Of a stretch of DNA of 64,000 nucleotides, positions 11,925-23,148 are shown piece by piece (position 1 is the stretch's first letter; every line of letters begins with the position of its first letter). The stretch covers positions 1-64,000 of the forward strand of contig JAVXUO010001186.1 of NCBI GenBank assembly GCA_033065855.1. The letters run 5' to 3'. The notes beneath the pieces were generated by a model. The model had not been told where the DNA came from, did no database searches, and saw nothing but the letters and a program-made list of their open reading frames with translations. A program made the position numbers and the translations under genes. The DNA is from Escallonia rubra. Its lineage: Eukaryota > Streptophyta > Magnoliopsida > Escalloniales > Escalloniaceae.

Positions 11925-12590
11925 TTTTTAGCGACGGAATAGATTTTTAGCGACGGGTCTAATTGAACCCCTAATTAAACCCTAAATTGATTGCCCCAAT
12001 CTAACTGAACCCTAATTGAACCCTAAATTGAATGCCCTAATCCAACCGAACCCTAAATTGAACTAATTGAACCCTAAATTGAATGCCTCAAATCAACCGA
12101 ACCCTAAATTGAATCAATAGAGCCCCCTAATTGAATCCTAAATTGAAGTAATTGAATCCTAAATTGAATGACCTAATTGAATCGAATCCTAAATTAAACT
12201 AATTGAACCCCTAATTAAACCCTAAATTGATTGCCCCAATCTAACCGAACCCTAATTGAACCCCAAATTGAACCCCTTAATCCAACCGAACCCTAAATTG
12301 AACTAATTGAACCCTAAATTGAATGCCTCAAATCAACCGAACCCTAAATTGAATCAATAGAACCCCCTAATTGAACCCTAAATTGAACTAATTGAATCCT
12401 AAATTTAATGCCTCAAATCAACCGAACCCTAAATTGAATCAATAGAACCCCCTAATTGTACCTAAATTGAAGTAATTGAACCCTAAATTGAATGCCCTAA
12501 TCGAACCGAACCCTAAATGAAACTAATTGAACCCTAAATTGAATGCCCTAATACAATCGAACCCTAAATTGAAATAATTCAAGCGCATCG
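11925..12590. repeat. AT-rich short interspersed repeats (CCCTAAATTGAA type)
   Basis: Two GCGACGG motifs at 11930-11957 are followed by about 600 bp of variants of ACCCTAAATTGAA/CTAATTGAACCC, with phrases such as AATGCCTCAAATCAACCGAA repeated. No coding potential. Confidence 0.75.
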
Positions 12591-12769
12591 GATATGTGAA
12601 TTTTGAACATTTTTTTCCCATTTGAACATTGATCATTTGTTTGATAATTTTAGGTTGTTAATTGTGCGTTTTAGAATTGTGATTATTGATCGATGATTTT
12701 AGGTTATTAGCTGTGCATTTGAAGTAATTGCGATTATGAATTGATGATTTTAGGTTGTTAATTGATGAT

Positions 12770-13015
12770 TTTAGATTGTGCATTGAGCATTTGAGATATT
12801 GAGATTATTGACGGAGGATGGGACCCAATTGGATTGAATGTGTGATTTTTGTTAATTTTTATTGCATTGAGCATTTGAGAATTGAGAATTGAGATTGTTG
12901 ACGGAGGATGGGACCCAATTGGATTGAATGTGTGATTTTTGTTAATTTTTATTGCATTGAGCATTTGAGAATTGAGAATTGAGATTGTTGACGGAGGATG
13001 GGACCCAATTGGATT
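12770..13015. repeat. 90-bp tandem repeat, about 2.5 copies
   Basis: ACGGAGGATGGGACCCAATT occurs at 12811, 12901 and 12991, a period of 90 bp. The second and third copies are almost identical. An inverted relative lies at 54540-54600 in another CACTA of the same family. Confidence 0.85.
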
Positions 13016-13029
13016 GAGATACCTGTTAG

Positions 13030-13310
13030 TTAGCGCAGACACGGACACCACGTCTGATCGACGGTGTCCGACATTTAGAAAACAAATTAACGTATGCCGA
13101 TGTGTCCGGAGGTGCGTGTCGCTGGGCATCGGACACGTGTCGGTATGTGTCAGACACGTGTCCAAAGGCGTAGGACACGTGTCGGTATGTGTCAGACACG
13201 TGTCGGTATGTGTCAGACACGTGTCGGTATGTGTCTGACACGTGTCCGGAGGTGTCAGAAACGTATCGGACACCATATCGACACCCTATATGAGGTGTCG
13301 GAATTGAGGT
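13030..13310. repeat. GTGTCC/GGACAC palindrome-rich array, possible hAT-like MITE
   Basis: The stretch begins with GCAGACACGGACACC and contains 24-bp tandem units of ACGTGTCGGTATGTGTCAGA (about 13175-13245), which are themselves near-palindromic. The same GTGTCC-rich ends characterise the hAT-like element at 23149-24311. I cannot define clear TIR ends or a TSD here. Open frames on both strands are by-products of the repeat. Confidence 0.5.
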
Positions 13311-13399
13311 TGTTGAATGTGCATTAAATTTAGGTTAGTTAGGTTAATGCGACATTTTTAGCATGCACCCCCTGGAATCTAATCGTGGCTCCAGCGCTG

Positions 13400-14400
13400 G
13401 CTATAATTAGCCCTAATTAGTCCTGATTAATAATATTTTAGTAAATCAATTAACCCTAATTAGCTCTAACGAGCCTAATTAGTTTTAATTAACCCTAAGA
13501 ACCTGATAAAATTCAAATTAGCTGTAATTACCTCAAATTAGCCCAAATGAACCCAATTATGCGCATATTGATTGTTGTTAGCCTAATTAGTCATAATTTG
13601 CACTAACATAACCCAATTACGCCTAATTAGCGCTAGTTAGGACTAATCAACACTACTCGGCACAATTAAACCCTAATTAGGACTACATAACTCTAATTAG
13701 TCCTAATCAACCCTAGTCAGCTATAATCATCCGAAACTATCCCTCATTAACATTAATTAGCCCTAACATAACCCAATTAAGCCTAATTAGCCCTAATTAG
13801 GACTAATCATCACTACTCGGCACAATTAAACCCTAATTAGGACTACATAACTCTAATTAGTCCTAATCAACCCTAGTCAGCTATAATCATCCGAAACTAT
13901 CCCTCATTAACATTAATTAGCCCTAACATAACCCAATTAAGCCTAATTAGCCCTAATTAGGACTAATCATCACTACTCGGCACAATTAAACCCTAATTAG
14001 TCATAATCAACCCTAATTAGCTATAATTATCCGAAACTAGCCCTCATTAACATTAATTAGCCCTAACATAACCCAATTAAGCCTAATTAGCCCTAATTAG
14101 GACTAATCATCACTACTCGGCACAATTAAACCCTAATTAGGACTACATAACTCTAATTAGTCCTAATCAACCCTAGTCAGCTATAATCATCCGAAACTAT
14201 CCCTCATTAACATTAATTAGCCCTAACATAACCCAATTAAGCCTAATTAGCCCTAATTAGGACTAATCATCACTACTCGGCACAATTAAACCCTAATTAG
14301 TCATAATCAACCCTAATTAGCTATAATTATCCGAAACTAGCCCTCATTAACATTAATTAGCCCTAACATAACCCAATTAAGCCTAATTAGCCCTAATCAG
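13400..14400. repeat. 140/160-bp tandem array (CCCTAATTAG-rich)
   Basis: The marker CACTACTCGGCAC occurs at 13651, 13811, 13971, 14111 and 14271, giving spacings of 160, 160, 140 and 160 bp. The short unit lacks about 20 bp around GACTACATAACTCTAATTAG. The first 250 bp are more degenerate. It resembles a telomere-like CCCTAA motif but is not a telomeric array. A related, more diverged block lies inverted at 53090-54020. Confidence 0.85.
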
Positions 14401-14505
14401 CCCTTGTACATCCCATAATTACTCCATGTTGCCCAGAGATGGTTCAATTACTCGTTCTTTACAAACCCTGCCTTCTTTATATTAATTGTTGTTTTGAGAA
14501 GTCCA

Positions 14506-14536
14506 TTGGCAACGAGATGGTTCAACTCGTTGCCAA
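14506..14536. promoter_or_regulatory. Perfect 11-bp inverted repeat upstream of TNP2
   Basis: TTGGCAACGAG and its exact complement CTCGTTGCCAA are separated by 9 bases. A decayed version is kept in the related element at about 52940-52975. Confidence 0.7.
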
Positions 14537-14837
14537 CGAGTTCTATTTAATGTGGAATTGATAACATATGCAACGATCATTCTGCAGTTTTGATATTTCG
14601 GAAAGATTCTTGCATATCTTATCAATTTCTGAACACATGCATGCATAAAAACCCTTAGTTCCCGTTCAAAGGTACTCATTACAAAGTAATGCCTTGTAAT
14701 GAGCCTTTGGATGTCCAGTTTGGACAGTTTGGAAAAGCTAATTGTTTATAAAACAGTATTTTGACTCATGCTTTATGTTCTATGTCGTGGATATTTGGTA
14801 CACGTTCTCGTGTGTTTCTCCGGGTGCATACAGATCT

Positions 14838-14894
14838 GGTGTTCTAACATCCGTCAAACCTTCCTGAGCAAGGTTAGATGAATGTTAGAACACC
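14838..14894. promoter_or_regulatory. 57-bp hairpin in TNP2 5' leader
   Basis: GGTGTTCTAACAT (14838-14850) pairs perfectly with ATGTTAGAACACC (14882-14894). A nested stem AACCTT/AAGGTT surrounds the loop. It lies about 250 bp before the TNP2 start. A partly decayed version is present inverted at about 52600-52640 in the related element. Confidence 0.65.
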
Positions 14895-15145
14895 TAATCG
14901 ATGTGGTGTACTTGGAGAAATGCGGGGAGGTGCTGCCGAATTTTCCACAGACATCGGACTAAGCATGAGTTATTCACTGTTTTATAAACATGTGCTTTTC
15001 TGAATGGGATAGGACCACTACCTGTTCAAGAGTGGAGGGGAAATATGTAGACGTGTTGTAACATTCATGCATTGATATTTACATCGGCAATGCTTAATCA
15101 CTGGTCATTATTGAAGGTGGTATACAGTACGATAATTCAGTCGTC

Positions 15146-18100
15146 ATGTCAGTCGATCGAAGTTGGATGAAAAGGAAGAATGCTGAAGATTTTGAGTGTC
15201 GCGTTGACGAATTTCTCGACTTCGCTTATGCGCATCCTGCACATGTTGACCTTGATAAGATAAGGTGCCCGTGCGGTAGATGTGAGTTGTTGCACTGGAG
15301 AAAAAGAATTGAAGTAAAATGGCATCTTCGTCGGTACGGTTTTATGGGTGGATACACAAGGTGGACGCAGCACGGGGAAACGATAGTATTGTCGTCCAAC
15401 CTGGCTAGTCAAACTGAAGTTAGGGAGGAGGCACGATATGATTTTCGAGATATGATTATGGATGTTGGGCATGCTAATGTTGACTGGGGTAACGACAGGC
15501 CACAACCGCCGAACGAGGGGGCTCATCAGTTTTATGAGTTGTTGAGAGCTGCGGAAGAGCCGCTGTGGGATGGAGCTCCGAAACACACACGGCTGTCTGC
15601 GGTTAGTAGGTTATTACAGTTGAAATCAGACCACGGGCTGAGCGAGAAAGGTTTTAACGAGTTTGTTACCTTCATCAAAGAAATACTGCCCGAAAGTGAA
15701 AAGCTACCGCCGTCGTACTATGACGCGAAGAAGATGATGAGGAAACTTGGGTTGAGCTACGACCGGATAGATGCGTGCAATAACGATTGTGTATTATTCT
15801 GGAAAGAGAATAAGGATTTGTCATTATGTCCAGTGTGCTCTCATTCGAGGTACAAACCGGACAAAGGGAAGAAGAAAAACATTGCATGGAAGATATTGCG
15901 ATATTTCCCGGTCACACCACGGCTTCAGAGAATGTACTACTCCTCCAGTACGGCTGAACATATGAGGGCTCACCGTGAGACTCGCAGCAACGATGCCGAT
16001 GTGCTGACACACCCAGCTGATGGAGAGGCGTGGAAGGAGTTTGACCGCAGGCATCCAGTTTTTGCTCAGGAAGTTCGGAATGTTAGACTTGGTCTGGCAA
16101 CCGATGGGTTCAACCCTTTCGGTCAGTCTACCACGCCTTACTCCTGTTGGCCTGTTATTATTGTCCCTTACAACCTTCCACCAGGCATGTGCATGAAGAA
16201 GCCGTATATGTTCTTGTCGTTGCTTATTCCGGGGCCGAAGAGTCCCGGTAAGGACATAGATGTGTATTTAAGGCCGTTGATTGATGAGTTAAAACAATTA
16301 TGGAATCATGGAGTCGAAACATATGATGCATCCCTTAAACAAAATTTTCAGATGAGGGCTGCTTTGATGTGGACTATACATGATTTCCCCGCATTGGGAA
16401 TGACGTGTGGCTGGAGCACACATGGGAAGCTAGCATGCCCTGCTTGTATGGGCGTGAACCCCGGTCATACGTTAAAGCACGGCGGAAAGGCCTCGTGGTT
16501 CGGATGTCACCGTAAGCTTTTGCCACCGGGCCATCAGTTTCGTAGGCAGAAGGATAAATTTGACGGGACAATCGAGCGTGAGGTTGTCACGCTGGACTAC
16601 CCATCTGGTGAAGAAGTACTCTCACACCTGGAGGCACTTGATACTGACATACCACACGGTAAGGGTGTGCCGGATCAGAAGATTGCAGGGTTCGGGAAAG
16701 AGCACAACTGGAGAAAATTTTGTATCTTCTGGGAGTTAGCCTACTGGAGGACGCTCGTTATCCGAAACAACATGGATGTGATGCATATTGAGAAGAACGT
16801 TTTTGATAATGTGTTCAACACAGTGATGAATTTCAAGGGCAAATCGAAAGATCACCTTAAAGCGAGAAGGGATCTACAACAGTTGGGTGTACGCCGTGAA
16901 TTGCATCCTCGGACAGTCAGTGGGAGGACCATACTTCCGAAAGCACCTTACTGTCTAGACAAGAAACAAGTGGAGAAGGTCTGTCAGTGGGTTAAGAATT
17001 TGAAGCTTCCGGATGGGTTTGCGTCCAACATATCTCGTTGTTGCAATGTTTCGGAATGCAAGTTCCAAGGGATGAAGAGTCACGACTGCCACGTATTCAT
17101 GGAGAGATTCATTCCTATTGCCTTCCGGGGACTGTTGCCACGGGTTGTTTGCGAGACTTTGACTGAATTATCTCATTTCTTTCGAGATATATGCTCTTCT
17201 ACGATCCGGGTGAGTAACATGGAAGTGCTTGAGAAGAACATTGTGGTGACGATTTGCAAGCTGGAGAAAATCTTCCCACCTTCGTTCTTTGATTCAATGG
17301 AGCATCTGCCTGTTCACTTGGCGTATGAAGCTAAAATGGGTGGACCCGTGCAATATCGGTGGATGTATCCCTTCGAGAGGTAATCCTTAAATTGTTACAG
17401 TTGTTCGTTTACACTTAATGCGACATCTGTTATCATTGATATTCCACCTAACTCGATTCCCTAAACTTCTAGGTTCATGTTCCATTTAAAGAAAAAAGTC
17501 CGTAATAAGGCTCGGGTTGAGGGCTCAATTGCGGAGGCTTACGTAATGGAAGAACTTGTAAACTTTTGTAGTCAATATTTCGGTTCGGATGTTGGTACAA
17601 GGTTAAATCAACTAGGCCGAAATGATCCCGGAGCAAGCACAAATTTGGAAGGGCAATTGTCAATATTCAAGCAGTCAGGTAGTCCGTTCGGCCGAACGTA
17701 TACTCGATGGCTAACAGATGAAGAGTACAATGCTGCAACAATATATGCCCTTCTAAATTGCGATGAAGTTTCGGCATTCGTTGAGTAAGTTAAAGTCTTA
17801 ATTCACTTACATTGATGTACATAATTGAAAGTGTGTTAAGCGAGTTAGATGCATATTGGTTTGCAGTGAGTTCGATGCGGAATCTTTAATCACTGATCCC
17901 GCTGGACTTGAATCTCACCGGAAGTCACAATTTGTACAGTGGTTCAAAATCGTGTAAGATTATTTAACGAAATTATATTATGTGTTATATACAGTTCTGT
18001 GGCCAATTAGTATACTGATTTATCCTTAATGTTTACCGTCATTTATAATAGGTTCAGTCAATGGATAGACCAGTGGCCTCCTGCTTGAAATTACTAGCCG

Positions 18101-18801
18101 AAGGCCCTAACAAACAAACATCCTGTTACGGAGGTTATATCATCAACGGGTTTAGGTTTAACGTAAAAGATGATGACCGAACAAAACAAACCCAAAACAG
18201 TGGAGTCTTGGTCAACGGCGACTGTTATGCCGAGAATTGCATGGATTTTTACGGAGAGTTAGATGAGATTGTTGAGCTAACATATCTGGGTTCCCAAAAC
18301 CGCCTGGTAATGTTCAAGTGTACGTGGTTCGATGTCACATGCAGCAGAGGAATCCGTGTTAGCTCTCAAGGGATTGTAGATGTCAATGTCAAGTCAAGAC
18401 TTGCATCAGACGAGCCATTTGTGTTTGCTAGTCAAGCTGTACAAGTCTTTTACGCGGAGGACGTCGCCAATCCCAAATCTCATTGGTATACAACTATCAA
18501 GTCCAAGAAATTGCCCGTGACATATGACAGTGAGCTAGACTCCTTTCAAGCCGACCAACCACGTGTCTTGTTCCCTGTTGAGGTCAACAACGAGGAGGAC
18601 GATCTTCCTCTTCCAACAACACTTCTTGTGGGAGAAGAAGTCGTATATGATGACGCGGAAGATGTTGAAAGTGTTGGAGATGATGTGACCGAGTCTACTG
18701 ATGAAGAGGATGAATTAGAAGATGAAGAGGACGACGAGTCCCACGAAGAAGAGGGCGACGAGGATAGTGATGAAGATGATTCGCAAACTGAAAATGATTG
18801 A
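15146..18801 (+). CDS. TNP2-type CACTA transposase (four exons, 1126 aa)
   Basis: Proposed exons 15146-17379, 17473-17784, 17867-17951 and 18052-18801 have GT-AG introns of 82-100 bp and join into one open frame. The protein would cut and move CACTA ends in the nucleus. The N terminus carries the Transpos_assoc motif (RSWM, then IRCPCGRC at residues 39-46). The Transposase_21 core follows with candidate acidic catalytic residues in ATDGFNPFG (D320), IHDFPALG (D413) and NNMDVMHIEKN (D544/E549). Exons 1-2 hold DUF4218 (CHVFMERFIPIAFRGLLP; YPFER joined to FMFHLKKKVRNKAR across intron 1), and exon 4 holds DUF4216 (CYGGYIINGFRF) with an Asp/Glu-rich tail. The start was chosen because it precedes RSWM directly. 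The gene looks intact, unlike every other TE gene in the window. Splice sites are inferred. Confidence 0.9.
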
Positions 18802-18965
18802 CTTGTAATGTTGTAACATCACGGGAAAAATGTAGTAACATTTTAGAACTTGGTGTTTATTGATGTGTTTTTGCACATTCGTTCATATATATATATATAG
18901 TGCCGATGATGATTTATGCCTAAATTATTGTTTTTCACGTGTTAATGTCTTTGTATATAATCTAT

Positions 18966-20551
18966 ATGAAGTCAGATATGGATAGGATACGGGCTATTCG
19001 TGGCCGGGCTGGACGCCGAGCTGCTTCCTCCCCGGTTAGTCCCACCTCGGCATTGCCTACTGATGACGAGGCACAGAGTGATCGCGGACAGCCATCGGGG
19101 GCCCAGCCCCAGCTGTCGCCGTCACCGTCGCCCCAGCCGTCTCCATCTTCCGTGGGTTCTACCTCAGGTATAGTTGATAACGGTGTTTCCTACATTTTCG
19201 CTAGCCTTATATTTGAACTGTATTAATGTCTGTGTTTTGTAGGATCTCGACGAGGCCGTGGTCCGACACGCGGGGTACGCATCGACCCCCAGCGTAAACA
19301 GAGAGTTACGCTCACGCAGGAGGGCCTGTAAGTACTAAAAATATCACCTCATGCCTTATGCCTAAAAATTTTGGGTGTTAATTTATATTTGAACTGTATT
19401 AATTAATTTAATTACTTATTTGGCAGGATCCTGGAGAATATGGCGAGGACGAAGATCGGCGTTCTTGTGAAGGGCCGATTCTTCGAGCCACGCCTGTACT
19501 GGAAGGAATGGGATGCCGCTGCGAGGGAGGCCCTATGGGAGGAGTGGCTGGTACGGTGAAGTATTTTTTTCAGCGTTAGTAAATGTTAAATTACAGTTTG
19601 TTTTATGTTGTTAATTTGTGTTATTGAATGCATTACAGGAGGGGTTCACGTTTGATACGCCTGAGCAGCAGGACTGGGGCAGCAGGCTTTCTTTAATTAC
19701 ATCGGCAAGAATTACCGCCGATGGCTCCACGATGCACGGGACCGGGCGAAGAGGGCGCTGCCCGCGGGTGCCCCGATGACGGACATGACGAAATATCCCC
19801 CACATTGGATATCTCACCGTGTATGGGGGGAGATGATAGATCGGTGGGCTGCGGATCCAGGTTGGGACGCCAAGAGTAAGAGCGGGGCTCAGAACAGACA
19901 GAACAGAGATCCGACGCACACGGGGGGGTCGGTGCCACACGACATCGTCCGACATATGAACGCGGTCGAGCACCCGGATCTAGAGGAGGATGAGGTCATA
20001 GCTCTGACCTATACTCAGACGCACGTGCGGAAGAAGGACAAGGACGAGACGCACCAGGCGGGCGACTATATTTCAGATATTGCCCGGCGGATCGATGTGA
20101 GTCAATTTATTTAAGTTAATCTGTTTCTTTCTATCCTCGATGTCTGTTTCGTTAATTAATGCCATAACATATCGTTAAACCACTATTTTTGCAGGCCTCG
20201 TATGAACAGCTAAGGGGGTCCGAGCAGCAGTCCGGACAGCCATCAGCGTCCACTAGTACGGCTGCGAGTACTGGGGGGTTGAAGCGATGGCTGGATACGC
20301 CGGAGGTCGTGAATCGGCCGAAAGGCCGCATACGCGGCCTGCCTAGCACGACTCCTCGTGCCGTGATAGGAGCGTCCTCACCCCCTGCTGCCCCTCCACA
20401 GACACCGGCTCCTCGGCCTCATTTGCACGAGGAGGATATCCAGCGCATTGCTACAGTGGTGTGCCGGATGATGAGGGAGCAGGGCACTGCTGGACCAGCC
20501 GCCCCGGCCCCGGTTCAGCAGGATCCAGATCCGGGACTCGGGAACCCCTGA
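18966..20551 (+). CDS. Second CACTA gene (TNPA-like / Transposase_24-like), frameshifted
   Basis: Proposed exons 18966-19167, 19243-19327, 19427-19550, 19639-20096 and 20195-20551 have GT-AG borders. The product resembles the plant Ptta/En/Spm (Transposase_24) protein expected to bind subterminal repeats: a Ser/Pro-rich N terminus, then VLVKGRFFEPRLYWKEWD, EGFTFDTPEQQDWGSR, NYRRWLHDARDRAK, YPPHWISHRVWGEMIDRW and DPTHTGGSVPH, ending in a Pro/Ala-rich tail. The frame changes by one base at about 19691-19698 (ctttaatt), so the joined exons total 1226 bases instead of a multiple of three. This could be a real lesion, an assembly error or a misplaced splice site. It starts 165 bp after the TNP2 stop, same strand. 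The homologous gene of the CACTA at 30095 has the same exon order. Confidence 0.8.
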
Positions 20552-20810
20552 TGAGCCCCTTCCCGTGCCCGTTCCTAGCTTCCCCCCCCCCCCCCCGCGC
20601 CCGGGTTGTACTCTTCTCCCCTCTCTTAACCGGCTATCTCCGGTTGCCGGCTTGTACATGTATTAGTTTCTTTTATAATAAATATTTTTTCTAATTGATT
20701 ATATATTTTTTATCTGTATTTCGCTTATTGCGCGTTGTTGTTGAGAATTGTATTTCTGTACAGGTTTAGGTAATTGAAAAATTAAAAAAAAATTTTAAAA
20801 AAATATTGAC
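20552..20810. other. 3' untranslated / spacer region of inner CACTA
   Basis: It contains a C-run at 20581-20597 and an AT-rich stretch. The sequence aataaa at about 20677-20684 could serve as a polyadenylation signal for the second gene. Confidence 0.4.
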
Positions 20811-21201
20811 TTTTGGCGACGGATTTATTCCGTCGCTAAAATATTCCTTTCAATTAAATATTTAGCGACGGAATATTCCGTCGCTAAATAAGCTATTTAG
20901 CGACGGAATATTCCGTCGCTAAATATTTAATCCGTCGCTAATTGGACAAAAAAGAAAATAAATTAAAATTTTAAAAATATAATTAGCGACGGACATTCCG
21001 TCGCTAATGAATAATAAATCCGTCGGTAAAAATCACATATTTAGCGACGGATTTAAAAATTCCGTCGCTAAACTTTTAGTGACGGGCTTTTATACGAGGG
21101 ATTTTTAGCGACGGTGAATCCGTCGCTAATTCCTTTAGCGACGGATTTTGGGCTTTTAGCGACGGATTTACCCGTCGCTAAAAGTCTGTTTTCTTGTAGT
21201 G
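20811..21201. repeat. Right subterminal repeats of inner CACTA
   Basis: About fifteen copies of GCGACGG or CCGTCGC in direct and inverted order lead to CTTGTAGTG at 21201. The phrase CTTTTATACGAGGG at about 21087 is shared, inverted, with the element at 54266. Confidence 0.85.
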
Positions 21202-21340
21202 TCTTGAAACTGCACGAACTCATCGATGTCCAAATTCATAATGTTTGTACTGTGAGAAACATTTTCTGGCAAGGAAGTGCCAAGGTTGTCATTTTCTTCA
21301 CGGATTGTTGAAAGCACGCTAGATCTAATACCTTCTCACC
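21202..21340 (-). pseudogene. Captured 3'-terminal exon of unidentified gene
   Basis: On the minus strand a frame reads SVLSTIREENDNLGTSLPEN, then NIMNLDIDEFVQFQ. Removing the inner CACTA and one tct copy continues the frame into GAG TAG at 9976-9979, giving a natural-looking acidic C terminus and stop. The DNA beyond (9970 down to 9690) would then be 3' UTR. A splice-acceptor-like TTTTCCAG lies at about 21341. I do not recognise the protein. It is probably a host exon picked up by the outer CACTA before the inner one inserted; it could also be chance. Confidence 0.4.
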
Positions 21341-23140
21341 ACCTGGAAAATCACCAACACTAGGCATAGGCCCCTACTGCATGAAACAAAAGAATTTAGT
21401 CAACAAACTCAATGAAACAGCCAATGTATTTAACATAAAAAAAGAAACTTTAATAATACCAATATAAAAATCTGCAACCCATATATCAGCCTATAGATTC
21501 AGTCCAAAGAAACATATTTGCACTTGGCTCTCACACTCTATTCTCAAAAAGAAAAATATCATTTTTACTCAACAAGACGCTTTATCTGTCAATTCATATA
21601 AACTGTAAATGAACCATTTCAAGTAGAAGTAACACCATAGGTGGCCAAGTTAAGAAAAATGGTCTCATGAAAGTTCGAGAAAATCTGAAGCAAACCGCAC
21701 TTGACTAAAATGAATTGCATGTACCTGTGTATGCAAGCTAATAGATATGCATATAACGAACTGCGGTAGCTTAAGAATTGTAACTAAAGCATCTCCAGTC
21801 TACACATGAACAACTCGGACAGAACCATAGCTAAAAATCGTCTGCAAATTCCAATAATTACTCAAGAGTTAAGCATCTAAAGCAGATGACACCACCACTA
21901 CGCATTTCTCGGAAAGGCAACAAATTTTTATCTAGTTTGATACTTAAATCTATTCAACAGGTAAAAAACTCATCCAAGAAAATAGAAGATAATTACTAAG
22001 AGTTATCTCACCTGGTGTTTCTTTTTTGGAAGGTCAAATGATGTAATATCTCATTTGTAAAAGTTGCAGAGTAATAGTCAAGAGACCAAATATATCAGAA
22101 TCACTTGTGACAAATCATATAATTTTTCAACAAAACCCAAACCTAATGCTAGGTAAACAAGGAAAAAAAGGCATAATGAGAAATGGTAGGAGTCTTATCC
22201 TGCAAATGATGCCTAATTTCTTGATGGTAGAAGAATTAAATGAAACACAAACCTTTTCGGGTTCTAGACTTACTTCTTAAAAGGCAACAAAGTTGATCCG
22301 CTGCTAAAACTGCATGTAACCATGGCACAGTACGAGTTAATTTCATGCTAACAACAATCTCCTAAAAAATCTTGGAGCGAAGGAGATATTGTTGATAAAT
22401 ACTATATACTCCGAATCATTTGTCACATAATAAGCAAAATCTATTGTAATGAAGTTTATAGCTGGAGTTTATAACTGGAAAAAAGCTCTTGCAAACTCTA
22501 CCAATCATGATCTTTGTGATGCTTGGGACATTAATAAGCAAATTCTATTTGTAATGAAGCTATATATAAGGACTGGAATGTGAGATAGAGAAGATGGGGA
22601 ATATTCCAATCACCAACAACCAAAAGTTGCCTACTCATCAATTCTTACCGATGTCTACCCAGGTAATGTAAGTACATTTCTACACGCATTTATGTATTAT
22701 AACATGCAAATGACCATCAACTAATCTAATTTGTTCATCACCAAAAGCATTAATATTGCAATAAGAATTCCATAATCAAAGGGCTGTTAGAGTTTCACGT
22801 CTTTCAGAAATTCATCAATGCTGAAATTCAGTAATGCTGAAATTGCAATATTAATACTGCATTAATATTGTAATAATGCTGAAATTCAGAAATTGGGCAT
22901 TGATATTAAACAAGTATTAGATCAATATACTAGAGTTTCACAATCAAAGGGATGTTCACATCGTGAAATTACAGAAAGTTAACTGATGCTGATTATAACA
23001 ATCATAAAAGATAACCATATGACATGACGTACAACTTCTACGTCCTTCATAAGTGATTCCATGCAATCCCATGTTGATCATACTAAATAAGGCAAAGCAA
23101 CTACGCTTCTTCGATGTAAACGTATCATAGAAGATGCTTT
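21341..23140. other. Outer CACTA interior, mostly non-coding
   Basis: AT-rich with many stops in all frames. One exon-like minus-strand stretch, about 21775-21838, reads FSYGSVRVVHV then a stop and TGDALVTI between a TTTGCAG acceptor-like site and further open sequence. It may be intron and exon debris of the same captured gene as 21202-21340. Nothing else recognised. Confidence 0.35.
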
Positions 23141-23148
23141 ACCATTAC

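Larger units (their letters stand above)
9980..21201 (+). mobile_element. Inner CACTA element, 11,222 bp, structurally complete
   Basis: The ends are CACTACAAGAAAAGACTCAA and the inverse of CACTACAAGAAAACAGACTT, flanked by a perfect tct TSD. Dense GCGACGG/CCGTCGC subterminal repeats occupy both sides. The interior, left to right, holds a GC-rich leader, a captured P450 exon, AT-rich short repeats, 90-bp repeats, a GTGTCC palindrome array, a 140/160-bp tandem array, a hairpin-rich leader, a four-exon TNP2 transposase and a five-exon second gene, both on the plus strand. TNP2 is open throughout; the second gene has one frameshift. It may be, or recently was, autonomous. Confidence 0.9.

Noticed and set aside
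13026-13276. Open frames on both strands with repeated SDTYRHV-like or DTCLTHT-like units
   Set aside because: They are translations of the 24-bp GTGTCGG palindrome array; being open on several frames is expected for such repeats.
13400-14400. Possible interstitial telomeric DNA (CCCTAA motifs)
   Set aside because: CCCTAA occurs inside a 140/160-bp unit with CCCTAATTAG spacing, not as the plant CCCTAAA heptamer array.
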